Shown: positions 1 through 8,336, counted from the first letter of the stretch. The stretch is 64,000 nt of DNA from Melioribacteraceae bacterium (GCA_016342755.1 JAEINS010000015.1:51793-115792); one strand, 5' to 3'. The notes: a model not told the origin generated them from the letters alone. Numbers and translations are program-made.

Positions 1-2
1 AT

Positions 3-677
3 GATCCTGAACTTGAATATAATGTTGCTGTTACTGAGGATTTTAAAGCTCACGCTGAAACTGTATATGGCAAAACTCTCGATTATTTCTTTGATGAATG
101 GATATATGGCGAGAACTATCCTAAATATTCTTACGATTGGAGAGCCGCAGAATTAGGAAATAATAATTATGAAGTTAATATCGATATTTCACAGAACTCA
201 AATTCAAATCCACTCTTTTTTACAATGCCTGTTGAATTAAAAATTGAAAGAAATATTGGTGATACAACAGTTACGGTTTTTAATAATGAGCAGATGCAGT
301 CGTTTACATTTAATGTAAAAGGAAAACCATCCAACTTAGTTTTTGACCCGCGGAATTATATTCTTAAAGACATATTATCGGCAACTGATATAAATGATGA
401 AGCTGTAATTAGTAATTATAAATTGGCACAAAACTATCCAAATCCGTTTAACCCGACTACAACTATTGAATATAGTCTTCCCATCGTAAAAGCATCAGTA
501 GAATTAAAAATATTTGATATGTTGGGACGTGAAATTGAAACGCTGGTTAATGGAATTCAGAATCCGGGAAACTATGAAGTAGTTTGGAATGCCAGTAAAT
601 TTTCCAGCGGAATTTATTTTTATAGTTTGAAAACAGATAATTTTCACGCAGTAAAAAAAATGATTTTATTAAGATAG
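3..677 (+). CDS. C-terminal part of secreted M1-like metallopeptidase with T9SS sorting domain (5' partial)
   Basis: The reading frame is open from the left edge of the window, so this is the 3' end of a longer gene. The first visible residues contain FFDEWIYGENYPKYSYDW, which resembles the end of the M1 aminopeptidase catalytic domain (FDQWFYGxGYP). A beta-rich stretch follows, and then a type IX secretion sorting domain: NYPNPFNPTTTIEY about 80 residues from the end, the typical LKIFDMLGREI strand, and a terminal SGIYFYSL...KKMILLR. The protein should therefore cross the outer membrane by T9SS and be surface-attached or released. The zinc-binding HExxH motif lies outside the window, so the peptidase call is an inference from the tail alone. 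The T9SS domain is certain. Confidence 0.8.
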   Translation, partial: DPELEYNVAVTEDFKAHAETVYGKTLDYFFDEWIYGENYPKYSYDWRAAELGNNNYEVNIDISQNSNSNPLFFTMPVELKIERNIGDTTVTVFNNEQMQSFTFNVKGKPSNLVFDPRNYILKDILSATDINDEAVISNYKLAQNYPNPFNPTTTIEYSLPIVKASVELKIFDMLGREIETLVNGIQNPGNYEVVWNASKFSSGIYFYSLKTDNFHAVKKMILLR

Positions 678-695
678 AAATGTGAGAGGTTGAAG

Positions 696-755
696 CCAGA
701 CTGAGCTTGTCGAAGTCTGGAAACGAGTTCTTATTTTCATCTTTCGACAAGTTCA
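696..755. repeat. Dispersed hairpin repeat, GAGCTTGTCGA-loop type
   Basis: An inverted repeat CAGACT (697-702) / AGTCTG (714-719) encloses the loop GAGCTTGTCGA. A second, partly complementary copy (CTTTCGACAAGTTCA) follows at 741-755. The same stem-loop layout with a different stem sequence occurs at 7044-7066 and, with an enlarged loop, at 61138-61180. It lies between two genes on the same strand and is non-coding; any TTG start placed inside it (707) would be an artefact. Confidence 0.7.
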
Positions 756-793
756 ATATGAATGATAAACATATAGACAATCAATTCGATTCT

Positions 794-1804
794 ATGAAAA
801 AAACGCGACATTACAACATCCCGATATTTATTCCGGAACTTGCCTGTCCTCACAGATGTATTTTCTGCAGCCAGGATAAAATAACCGGACAGTTAAAATC
901 ACCTGAAGTATCAGAAGTTGATTCCATTATAAAAGAATACTTAAGCACAATTGATTATGAAAACAGTTTTGTGGAAGTCGCTTTTTTTGGCGGAAATTTC
1001 ACAGGTATTCCGGTTAAAGAGCAAGTGAAATATTTGAATGTTGTAAAACCATATATAGAGAAGGGAATTATTAAGGGGATAAGACTTTCAACCCGTCCGG
1101 ATTATATTAATAAAGAGATCCTTGAGTTATTAAAAGATTATAATGTTAAAACTATTGAACTTGGTGCGCAGTCATTTGATGAAGAAGTTTTAATAAAATC
1201 GGGGCGTGGACACAAAGTTGAAGATACAATTAATGCCGCCGGAATGATTAAGGAATCCGGATTTGATCTTGGATTACAAATGATGATTGGATTGCCAGGT
1301 GATACTTTAGACAAAGCTATATTTACGGCAAACAAGATTGCAGAGCTTGGAGCTAGTAATACCCGCATTTATCCGGCAGTTGTAATTAAAGCAACCAAAC
1401 TTGAGGAAATGTATTTTAATGAATTATATAATCCATTAAAAATGGATGAAGCGGTTCTTTGGAGTAAAGAGATTTATAAAATATTTGAAAATAATAATGT
1501 TACAATTTTGCGTGTCGGTCTTCATCCATCGGAAGGATTATTAAGCGGAGATGATTTAATTGCCGGTCCGTTTCACATTTCTTTTAGGGAATTAGTTCTT
1601 ACAGAATTATGGAACGATCAATTTGCTGAATTAAAGAATAAATCGGAATATAATTTAAAAATTGAAGTACCGGTTAAAGAAATTAATTATGCGGTTGGTT
1701 ATCATAAGAAAAACAAACTCGAACTTGAAAGGTATTATAAATCGGTAAAGATAGTAGGGAATAAAGAACTAGCCGGAAGGGAATTTAATGCTGTTTATAA
1801 TTGA
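794..1804 (+). CDS. Elp3-like radical SAM protein
   Basis: A 336-residue radical SAM enzyme of the Elp3-like family. The 4Fe-4S/SAM motif CPHRCIFC has cysteines at residues 18, 22 and 25. Further motifs follow: FFGGNF, the AQSFD strand, and GLPGDT. The C-terminal part (GPFHISFRELVLTELW, then VGYHKKNKLELERYY) matches the radical SAM C-terminal extension found next to Elp3-type cores. There is no acetyltransferase domain, so this is the short bacterial form and the substrate is unknown. In-frame upstream starts at 707 (TTG) and 758 (ATG) would place the dispersed repeat inside the protein, so I chose 794, where MKKTRHYNIPIF begins the conserved core. The gene overlaps the next one by 17 bases, which suggests co-translation. 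Confidence 0.88.
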   Translation: MKKTRHYNIPIFIPELACPHRCIFCSQDKITGQLKSPEVSEVDSIIKEYLSTIDYENSFVEVAFFGGNFTGIPVKEQVKYLNVVKPYIEKGIIKGIRLSTRPDYINKEILELLKDYNVKTIELGAQSFDEEVLIKSGRGHKVEDTINAAGMIKESGFDLGLQMMIGLPGDTLDKAIFTANKIAELGASNTRIYPAVVIKATKLEEMYFNELYNPLKMDEAVLWSKEIYKIFENNNVTILRVGLHPSEGLLSGDDLIAGPFHISFRELVLTELWNDQFAELKNKSEYNLKIEVPVKEINYAVGYHKKNKLELERYYKSVKIVGNKELAGREFNAVYN

Positions 1805-2471
1805 TAAAAAACTTCCAGCTGAAGCTAAAGATAATTTGAAAAATTTTGGCGTAGTTATTGAATTGGAAACAGAAGGAATTACAGACTCATATCTTTCGGG
1901 TCATCCTGATATCTTTTTTTGTAAAACTAAAAACGGATTAGTTGCAGCCCCAAATCTTCCCCAAAAATATTTTGATGTTTTGAACGAACATAAAATTGAA
2001 TTTACGGTTGGAGACAAGTCTGTAAAGAAGGGATATCCAGATTGTGCAGTATACAACGCTGTTGCAACGGACGATTTCTTAATTCATAAAACTGAACTTA
2101 CAGATAATGAGATTAAAAATATTTATTCATCTAATAATATTGTAAATGTTCCTCAAGGATTTACACGTTGTAATCTGATTGAAATTAAACCTAATGTATT
2201 TATAACCTCTGATAAAAGCATTTATAACTCACTCAAAAAAATATCTGATATACTATATGTTAATCCGGAGAGTATAATTCTTCCCGATGTAAAATATGGT
2301 TTTTTTGGTGGAACCTGCGGAATGTTTGATGATAAACTTTTTATCTGCGGCAGTTTATCAAAATATGCAGATGGTGCTTTTGTAAAAGAGTTTGTTGAAA
2401 AACAGAATATAGAAATTATTCAACTTTACGAAGGACAGTTGTTTGACGGTGGTTCGATATTGATTTTATGA
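1788..2471 (+). CDS. DUF6873-like (GME-fold) protein
   Basis: A 227-residue soluble protein without signal peptide or membrane segments. The order of motifs, LPAEAKDNL near the N-terminus, GYPDCAVYNAVATDDF in the middle, then GFFGGTCGMFDDKLFICG and a closing LYEGQLFDGGSILIL, recalls the DUF6873 GME-fold family known mainly from Clostridia. That family resembles guanidine-modifying enzymes in fold but has no established reaction. The start codon lies inside the upstream radical SAM gene (17-base overlap), so the two are probably translated together and may act in one pathway. The family call is from memory of the pattern; the function is unknown. Confidence 0.7.
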   Translation: MLFIIDKKLPAEAKDNLKNFGVVIELETEGITDSYLSGHPDIFFCKTKNGLVAAPNLPQKYFDVLNEHKIEFTVGDKSVKKGYPDCAVYNAVATDDFLIHKTELTDNEIKNIYSSNNIVNVPQGFTRCNLIEIKPNVFITSDKSIYNSLKKISDILYVNPESIILPDVKYGFFGGTCGMFDDKLFICGSLSKYADGAFVKEFVEKQNIEIIQLYEGQLFDGGSILIL

Positions 2472-2542
2472 ATTATTATCATATTTGCATTTATAACCCA
2501 TCATCTTTATTATTGAATCTTCTATCTTAAACGAGTGAGTAT

Positions 2543-4078
2543 ATGGAAATCGAATTTGGTATCTGGTCGGTATTACCTCCCTTAGTAGCTATTCTATTAT
2601 GTTTTCTTACCAAACGTGTTTTGATTTCTTTATTCATAGGGGTTTTAACTGGAGGAATAATTATTTCATCAGGTAATCCGTTATTAGGATTAACATACAC
2701 ATTCGATAAAATTGTTGTTTCTATGAGTGATGAATGGAATACAAGATTACTTATATTCAATTTACTTATGGGCTCGGGAGTTGCTTTTATATGGCGGCTT
2801 GGCGGCAGTACCGCGCTTACAAACTGGGCCCGCCCAAAAATAAAAACAAATTCGCAGGCGGGAATAGGTGCATGGTTATTAGGCATTGTAGTTTTTTTTA
2901 ATGATATAGTTAATGCAGCAATTGTCGGTAATGTTTTCCGTGATGTTTACGAAGAGAAAAAAATATCAAAAGAAAAACTTTCTTATATACTCGATTCAAC
3001 TGCTGCGCCCGTAGCTACTTTTTTTATATCGGACTGGATAGCTTTTCAGATTGGAATGATACAGTCGGGGATGGATGCTGCCGGTATTGAGGGGAATGCC
3101 TTTACATCGTACCTTCAGGGAATTCCGTTCAACATATACTGTATCTTTGCTGTTCTATTTGTAGGAATTGTTGTTCTGTCTAAAAAAGATTTTGGCCCAA
3201 TGTTTTTTGCCGAAAAAAGAGCTAGAACAACTGGTAAAACGATCAGGGAAGACGCTAGCCCTATGATGGATGTTGGGCTTGAGCTTGGTAAAGCAAAGGA
3301 TGATAAACCGATGTTGAAATCATTCTTTTTCCCTTTAATAGCTTTAGTTGGTATTACATTATTCGGATTTTACTGGACAGGCAGAGCCGGTGGAAGTTTT
3401 ACCGAAATTCTTGGCGCATCCGATCCTTCAAAAGCCCTTTTATGGGGAGCGTTTGCCATGACATTCACCGGAGCCTTTATAGCTCTTTTCCATAAGCTAA
3501 TGAATTTAAAAGAAGTAATGGAAACCATTATTGACGGTATGAAAATTATGCTGTTGGCTTGTTTAATTTTAGTTTTAGCATGGTCACTTGGCGGTATAAC
3601 AAAGGACTTAAAATTAGCTGGTTATTTAATTACTCTTATTGGAGACTCAATTCCGTTTGGACTATTTCCATTGATAATCTTTTTACTCGGGATGGTTATT
3701 GCTTTTTCTACCGGTACAAGCTGGGGAGCTATGACTATACTTACTCCCGTTGCAATTCCAATGGCTTACAGCATGACTGGTGATGTTTACTTATCAGTTG
3801 TAATGGGAGGTATTGTCTTCTCGGGTGCTATATTTGGCGATCACTGTTCTCCTATTTCGGATACAACTGTAATGGCATCAATATTTTCCGGCTCCGATCA
3901 CATGGATCATGTAGCAACCCAAATTCCATACGCGCTTGTTTGTGCAGCAATTGCAAGTATTATGTATTTGTTGTTTGGATTCTTTAATCTTAATCCCTTT
4001 ATATTAATTACTGTGGGAATAATATTTTTAGTTTCTATTCATTATCTTTTAGGCAGCTATTACGAAAAAAAATATTAG
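2543..4078 (+). CDS. nhaC: NhaC family Na+/H+ antiporter
   Basis: A 511-residue polytopic inner-membrane protein with about eleven hydrophobic segments. The later half carries typical NhaC-family (PF03553) blocks: LACLILVLAWSLGGITKDL, FSTGTSWGAMTILTPVAIPM and GAIFGDHCSPISDTTVMAS. The conserved acidic and polar residues of the last block are thought to line the ion path. It should exchange cytoplasmic sodium for protons, or another organic cation or anion pair, because some NhaC relatives transport malate/lactate or basic amino acids. It stands alone, 71 bases after the DUF6873-like gene, and no substrate-specific neighbour narrows the function. Confidence 0.9.
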   Translation: MEIEFGIWSVLPPLVAILLCFLTKRVLISLFIGVLTGGIIISSGNPLLGLTYTFDKIVVSMSDEWNTRLLIFNLLMGSGVAFIWRLGGSTALTNWARPKIKTNSQAGIGAWLLGIVVFFNDIVNAAIVGNVFRDVYEEKKISKEKLSYILDSTAAPVATFFISDWIAFQIGMIQSGMDAAGIEGNAFTSYLQGIPFNIYCIFAVLFVGIVVLSKKDFGPMFFAEKRARTTGKTIREDASPMMDVGLELGKAKDDKPMLKSFFFPLIALVGITLFGFYWTGRAGGSFTEILGASDPSKALLWGAFAMTFTGAFIALFHKLMNLKEVMETIIDGMKIMLLACLILVLAWSLGGITKDLKLAGYLITLIGDSIPFGLFPLIIFLLGMVIAFSTGTSWGAMTILTPVAIPMAYSMTGDVYLSVVMGGIVFSGAIFGDHCSPISDTTVMASIFSGSDHMDHVATQIPYALVCAAIASIMYLLFGFFNLNPFILITVGIIFLVSIHYLLGSYYEKKY

Positions 4079-4144
4079 AAAGTTTTTCTTTAACATTTGC
4101 ACAAAAATAAAAAGTTTAGAAAATCAATTTATGGGGATATTTTG

Positions 4145-5380
4145 ATGAAGCGTATTTTTACATTTTGTTTTTCAGTAATCTTAATTGTCAGTTGTCAGTT
4201 AAAAAATACTGATGATAATTTAGTCTTAAACCTAATGGAATCGGATAAGGCTAATTTTTCTTATGTCTTAGATAATCTGGATAAACATGAAGTTCAGGTT
4301 CTATATACCGAGGTTAACAGAGACTCAGACAACACTCCGCATTTTGTTTCGCATACATTAAAAGCTAATAATATAAATTATTTTTATCCGGCAAGCAGTG
4401 TTAAGTTATATGCAGCTATACTTGCGCTTCAAAAGCTAAATGAATTAAATATAAATGAATTAGATGGAAACACATCTCTAAAAATTGATAGTTCACATAC
4501 AGGACAAAGTACCGTTTTAACCGATTCAACATCAGAAAATACTTATCCTTCAATTGCGCATTATATTAAGAAACTCTTTTTAGTAAGTGATAATGACGCT
4601 TTTAACAGACTCTATGAGTTTTGCGGTCAGCAATATTTAAATGAAGAGCTTTGGGAAAGAGGATTTGACCAGACTCAGTTATTTCATAGACTTTCAATAG
4701 CATTATCCCGGGAAGAGAACAGAAATACAAATCAGTTTACTTTTTACGACGGGGCAAAAACAATATATGAACAGAAAGCTAAATTTAATGAGGATGATAT
4801 TTATCCGATGAATAAAGTATCAAAAGGTCTCGGGTATAAAAAAGATGGCGAACTAATTACTGAACCCATGGATTTTACTTATAAAAACCATACTTCTATT
4901 GAAAATCTGCAATTAGCTTTAAGAAATATTATTTTTCCCGGGGCGGCAGATGAAAAATCCAAATTTAATTTAACAGATGCCGATTATAAGTTCCTGCAAA
5001 GGACAATGGCCATGTTCCCGCGCGAAAGTAATTATCCAAAGTATAATCTGGAGGATAATTATGTTAAGTTTTCTTTGTTTGAAAAAGATAGTACAAAGCC
5101 TGGCGGTAATGTTCGTATAATGAGTAAAATTGGAATGGCATACGGATTTTTAACTGAGAATGCTTACGTATTTGATGTTGAAGCCGGGGTTGAATATTTT
5201 TTATCAGCGGTTATCTATGTAAACGAGAACCAGATATTTAATGATAATATTTACGAGTATGAAAAAACCGGATTCCCGTTTCTGGAAGAGTTGAGCCGGG
5301 TTATTTATAATCATGAATTAAAAAGAGAAAAGAAATATAAAGCGGATCTGAGTGAATTTGATTTCAATTTTTCTAATTGA
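4145..5380 (+). CDS. Serine hydrolase lipoprotein, class A beta-lactamase fold
   Basis: About 411 residues. The N-terminus MKRIFTFCFSVILIVSC is a lipoprotein signal with the lipid-modified cysteine at residue 17. Three active-site elements of class A beta-lactamase-fold hydrolases (PF13354) are visible: SSVK (Ser84, Lys87), SDN (148-150) and a KIG triad (MSKIGMAYG) near residue 335. The insertions are larger than in true beta-lactamases, so a peptidoglycan or other cell-envelope hydrolase is as likely as antibiotic resistance. An upstream in-frame start at 4097 would add 16 residues ahead of the signal peptide. The ATG at 4145 follows GGGGAT and is better. The last 8 bases overlap the convergent helicase gene. 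Confidence 0.85.
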   Translation: MKRIFTFCFSVILIVSCQLKNTDDNLVLNLMESDKANFSYVLDNLDKHEVQVLYTEVNRDSDNTPHFVSHTLKANNINYFYPASSVKLYAAILALQKLNELNINELDGNTSLKIDSSHTGQSTVLTDSTSENTYPSIAHYIKKLFLVSDNDAFNRLYEFCGQQYLNEELWERGFDQTQLFHRLSIALSREENRNTNQFTFYDGAKTIYEQKAKFNEDDIYPMNKVSKGLGYKKDGELITEPMDFTYKNHTSIENLQLALRNIIFPGAADEKSKFNLTDADYKFLQRTMAMFPRESNYPKYNLEDNYVKFSLFEKDSTKPGGNVRIMSKIGMAYGFLTENAYVFDVEAGVEYFLSAVIYVNENQIFNDNIYEYEKTGFPFLEELSRVIYNHELKREKKYKADLSEFDFNFSN

Positions 5381-6998
5381 CGCTAATGTTCAACTGTCCG
5401 CGTAACCATTTTTTTCGTTTTTGAAGTTCATTCATAGTTTCTTTATGGATAGGCTTACCGCCGACTTTTAGCCATTCTTTATGAGCTAAATTCCAATCGA
5501 TAAACTCACTTTTGGAACGCTTCATTGCCAGTCGCCTTGAGAGATCCTTTATATCATCTTTAAGCCGTTCTATCTGTTCATAAACCGGTATATGCTGATA
5601 ATCTTCAACAACCGTAGGCTTTTCCTCGTGTATCATTTCCATTCCGGGTTCATCTTCTTCCTCCGGGAGAGCAAAAGCAGAACCAAAATCTAATTCAAGC
5701 TGAGTCTTTTTAGTTGCTATTGACCAAATGGCTTCAAAACTATCTTCACCCGGTTCAGTTGTTTTTCTTTTTCTTTCAACTTCCGGTTCACCTTCATTAA
5801 CGCCGGAACCTATGTAATGTTCACGTTCAATCTCAATCTGTTTTGCGTATTCAACCAAAATAATATCTTTTGGGATATAGAAAAATGCGTCCTGTTGTTT
5901 TAATCCCTTTTGTGTTCGCACAAATCTGCCAACCGCCTGTCTAAAGAAAAGCTCACTTTTTATATTGGAAGCATAAACGCCAACTCTTAATCTTGGAATA
6001 TCAACTCCCTCCGAAACCATCTTAACAGCTACTAGCCACTTCTGCGAAGTTTTATTAAATCCCGCTATTTTTTTAGAAGCTTTTGGATCATCAGATACAA
6101 CTATTGTGGGAAGGGTTCCTGTTAATCTTTCAATTAAAGAGGCTACACGTCTGGCATGTGACTGATCGATAGTTATAATTAGTCCGCCGGCAGCTTTATG
6201 ATCAGAATCTCTAATTTCATCAAGCTTACTGTTTGCATCTTTTATTACCATCTTAAGCCATTTACCATCAGGATCAAGTGCCGTACGCAGTCTTTCAGAA
6301 GCTCTTGACTGATTAAGCATTCTGCCAAATGTTGATTTGAAAACTTTATTTTTTACACGCCATTCCATTTCGCCTTCAAACGCAGGAAAAAACACGGGTC
6401 TGCAAACATTATCAATTATTGCATCGGAATAACCGTAAGTAAAATCGGCCATACTCTGGAATTTTTTATACTTTACAAATGGAATTGGATTTGCGTCTCG
6501 GCGGAATGGAGTTCCCGAAATTGAGAGTCTGTAAGCTGCCTTTTCGAACGCATAACGAGTTCCGTCGCCCCAAGAAAGGTTATCACCAAGGTGATGAATT
6601 TCATCAAATATTACAAGCGTTTTTCGGCTGTCGCACGTTCTTTTATGAATTACCGGCGATCTTCCTACCTGCGCATAAGTTAAAGAAACTCCCCAGTAAT
6701 CAGTTGATTCCTGTTGATGCGCGTTTTCAAATTCCGGATTTATATCAATACCAATTTGTGCGGCGGATTCTGCCCACTGTTTTTTGAGATGTTCAGTCGG
6801 ACATAGAATTACAACACGCTTTATCTTTTTTTCCATAAATAAATGATGTACAACACGAAGAGCAAAAATAGTTTTTCCCGCCCCGGGAGTAGCCACACAA
6901 AGAAAATCTTTGTTCTGTTCATAATTTACCGCAACTTTTTCAAAGGCTTTTTGCTGCCATTTTCTAAGTTTAAGTTTCCAAGGATAAAGTATTTTCAT
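5373..6998 (-). CDS. DEAD/DEAH superfamily II helicase (ResIII-like)
   Basis: A 541-residue superfamily II helicase or translocase. Motif I is ATPGAGKT (36-43), motif II is DEIHH (132-136), motif III is SGTP (161-164), motif V is SEGVDIP (329-335) and motif VI is QAVGRFVR (354-361). The core resembles the type III restriction/UvrB-like ResIII group. There is a charged C-terminal tail (about 400-541) with no recognisable nuclease, and no methyltransferase gene lies nearby, so it is more likely a solitary DNA repair or recombination helicase than part of a restriction system. It is convergent with the lipoprotein gene, with an 8-base overlap at the stop codons. Confidence 0.88.
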   Translation of the reverse strand: MKILYPWKLKLRKWQQKAFEKVAVNYEQNKDFLCVATPGAGKTIFALRVVHHLFMEKKIKRVVILCPTEHLKKQWAESAAQIGIDINPEFENAHQQESTDYWGVSLTYAQVGRSPVIHKRTCDSRKTLVIFDEIHHLGDNLSWGDGTRYAFEKAAYRLSISGTPFRRDANPIPFVKYKKFQSMADFTYGYSDAIIDNVCRPVFFPAFEGEMEWRVKNKVFKSTFGRMLNQSRASERLRTALDPDGKWLKMVIKDANSKLDEIRDSDHKAAGGLIITIDQSHARRVASLIERLTGTLPTIVVSDDPKASKKIAGFNKTSQKWLVAVKMVSEGVDIPRLRVGVYASNIKSELFFRQAVGRFVRTQKGLKQQDAFFYIPKDIILVEYAKQIEIEREHYIGSGVNEGEPEVERKRKTTEPGEDSFEAIWSIATKKTQLELDFGSAFALPEEEDEPGMEMIHEEKPTVVEDYQHIPVYEQIERLKDDIKDLSRRLAMKRSKSEFIDWNLAHKEWLKVGGKPIHKETMNELQKRKKWLRGQLNISVN

Positions 6999-7043
6999 AA
7001 ATATTTATATTAACGGGGAAACCCGTCTGAAATTCCATTTAGT

Positions 7044-7066
7044 CACACTGAGCTAGTCGGAGTGTG
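7044..7066. repeat. Dispersed hairpin repeat, GAGCTAGTCGG-loop type
   Basis: CACACT (7044-7049) pairs with AGTGTG (7061-7066) around the loop GAGCTAGTCGG. The copy at 696-720 has the same loop length and near-identical loop (GAGCTTGTCGA) but a stem of CAGACT/AGTCTG, so stem bases differ while pairing is kept. Confidence 0.65.
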
Positions 7067-7119
7067 AGAAGTTTTACATTAAAATTTTTTCTAATCTGTA
7101 ATCCCAAAAGCCAAAAAAT

Positions 7120-7203
7120 GTCATTCTGAGGAATTCTGATCTATCAGGATGACGAAGAATCTTTTATTTAAGATTCCTCTTTGCTACGCTCATTCGGAAT
7201 GAC
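7120..7203. repeat. Dispersed mosaic repeat with terminal GTCATTC/GAATGAC inverted ends
   Basis: The element has 7-base terminal inverted repeats and internal pieces GAATCTTTTATTTAAGATTC (a palindrome) and GCTACGCTCATTCGG. A shorter, related fragment (CGCTTCGCTCATTTCGAGATGAC-like) sits at about 34716-34745. Such elements are widespread non-coding repeats in Bacteroidota-like genomes; I see no coding capacity. Confidence 0.6.
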
Positions 7204-7349
7204 AAATTTAAGTTTAAGATGCGCTGTTTTTTTTGTTGGGCAAAGATAAAAAAAACAGAATTATTATTCCGTGTCAAGCAGAAAATAATTTTTTTATGCT
7301 ATAATATTGAGCAGTAAGCGTGATTTGCTTAGTAACTTTTTCTTGGTGG

Positions 7350-7387
7350 GTGTCATGGTTTTGAGACAGCCTCTCGCACCATGACAC
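7350..7387. terminator. Nested hairpin downstream of the TraB-like gene
   Basis: GTGTCATGGT (7350-7359) pairs perfectly with ACCATGACAC (7378-7387). On the minus strand the 18-base loop contains a second short stem, GAGA/TCTC. It begins 10 bases beyond the stop codon of the minus-strand gene. No strong U-tract follows, so it may be a REP-like 3' hairpin rather than a classical terminator. Confidence 0.5.
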
Positions 7388-7396
7388 TGGTTAAAT

Positions 7397-8233
7397 TTAC
7401 TCAGTAATAATTTTTACTTCATATCCTTTAGACTTCAATAGACTAATAACATTCTCATCACCAACTAGGTGCTCTAATCCAATAGTTACAAAAATATTTT
7501 GTTTCTTAGTTAAGAAGGTTTCCATTTTATTTACAATCTTTAAATTTCTGTTCTTAATAACACTCTCATAAAAAGTAGGATATTTACTAAAATGCTCTTC
7601 AACAAATTTCTCAAAATAACTTAGATCACCTTCCCGCCATTTTAGAAGCATTTCTTCCATTTTTTCTGTTGATTGATCTCTGGTTTCTAATACTTCAACT
7701 AGCATATTCTCAAGTTCGTTACTATCAACTTTATTAGTCGCAGCAAGAATTTCTTCATAGGATTCAAATCCATCAATCTCAATATTTGATTTATTTGCTT
7801 CGTAGTGGAAATTTCCTTCAATACCTTTTTGAGAAATAAATCCACCTCTTTTTAATTCATCAGTTTCAATAAATGAAATTAGCCTATATGGTCTTTTGCT
7901 AGCTAAAATACTTAAAGGAATGCCTATATCTTCAGAATATTCTTTTATAAGATTGTATGTTTTTTCTGAAACATGATTCGAAATATTATCATCTCCTTGA
8001 TAATACTTATTTTGTATTACTGCTGAACTATCAGATTTAGGTTTAATCTCCATCACTAATTTTGATGAATTTTTAAACCTCGACATTACATAGTTAGGCA
8101 GTGGATAGATTGAATCATCACTTGTGTGGATTGAACCCAAAATATAAAGAGTACTATTGTCTGAGCTAATCTCGAATAAAACAGGTGAGTTCCCTTTTTT
8201 AGCTGTACATGATACCAAAATTACGATAAGCAA
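7397..8233 (-). CDS. TraB/GumN family lipoprotein (start region frameshifted)
   Basis: A TraB/GumN (PF01963) protein: LYILGSIHTSDDSIYPLP near the N-terminus, the conserved GFESYEEILAA region in the middle and FVTIGLEHLVGDENVISLLKSKGY at the end. Family members are envelope-associated proteins with a putative metal-dependent protease fold related to Tiki/PrgY; the two GxxH-type motifs (GSIH and GLEH) are both present. As it stands, the open frame starts only at a TTG (8233) and reads MLIVILVSC, a truncated signal peptide. Removing one A from the A8 run at 8245-8252 restores MKKILALLLIVILVSC from an ATG at 8255, a complete lipoprotein signal with the cysteine at residue 16. The gene is therefore either phase-off or carries a sequencing error. 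Confidence 0.85.
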   Translation of the reverse strand: MLIVILVSCTAKKGNSPVLFEISSDNSTLYILGSIHTSDDSIYPLPNYVMSRFKNSSKLVMEIKPKSDSSAVIQNKYYQGDDNISNHVSEKTYNLIKEYSEDIGIPLSILASKRPYRLISFIETDELKRGGFISQKGIEGNFHYEANKSNIEIDGFESYEEILAATNKVDSNELENMLVEVLETRDQSTEKMEEMLLKWREGDLSYFEKFVEEHFSKYPTFYESVIKNRNLKIVNKMETFLTKKQNIFVTIGLEHLVGDENVISLLKSKGYEVKIITE

Positions 8234-8244
8234 AAGTGCGAGTA

Positions 8245-8255
8245 TTTTTTTTCAT
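8245..8255 (-). other. A8 homopolymer directly after ATG, breaking a lipoprotein signal peptide
   Basis: On the minus strand ATG (8255-8253) is followed by eight A residues. With eight, the frame from this ATG reads MKKNTRTFAYRNFGIM and does not continue into the TraB-like protein. With seven it reads MKKILALLLIVILVSC and runs straight into it. The single-base indel is therefore placed at 8245-8252. Confidence 0.8.
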
Positions 8256-8294
8256 AATAGTACCCATAAAGTGCCCGAAAAATTTTTAGATCAA

Positions 8295-8327
8295 ATACCT
8301 CCAAGGTTTTTAAAACCTTGGAGGTAT
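8295..8327. terminator. Perfect 16-bp inverted repeat downstream of the S46 peptidase gene
   Basis: ATACCTCCAAGGTTTT (8295-8310) pairs with AAAACCTTGGAGGTAT (8312-8327) around a single T. It lies 10 bases past the stop of the minus-strand S46 gene and could end its transcript. The CCTCCAAGGTTTT/AAAACCTTGGAGG core is a repeat type seen dispersed in related genomes, so this may be a mobile hairpin in terminator position. Confidence 0.6.
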
Positions 8328-8336
8328 AATTTAAGT

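Larger units (their letters stand above)
6999..7396. other. Intergenic region rich in dispersed repeats
   Basis: These 398 bases contain no gene that I can support. They hold a hairpin repeat at 7044-7066 (stem CACACT/AGTGTG, loop GAGCTAGTCGG), a second mosaic repeat bounded by GTCATTC (7120-7126) and GAATGAC (7197-7203), an AT-rich spacer, and a long hairpin at 7350-7387 just after the TraB-like gene. The promoter of the helicase gene should lie near 7000-7040. Confidence 0.75.

Noticed and set aside
707..793. Longer N-terminus for the Elp3-like protein
   Set aside because: The extension starts with TTG inside a dispersed hairpin repeat and has no similarity to the family; ATG 794 starts the conserved core.
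4145..5380. Antibiotic-resistance beta-lactamase
   Set aside because: SxxK, SDN and KxG are present, but these occur in many envelope hydrolases, and the insertions and lipoprotein form do not point to a resistance enzyme.
5373..6998. Restriction subunit of a type I or III restriction system
   Set aside because: The helicase motifs are ResIII-like, but there is no nuclease motif, methyltransferase or specificity gene nearby.
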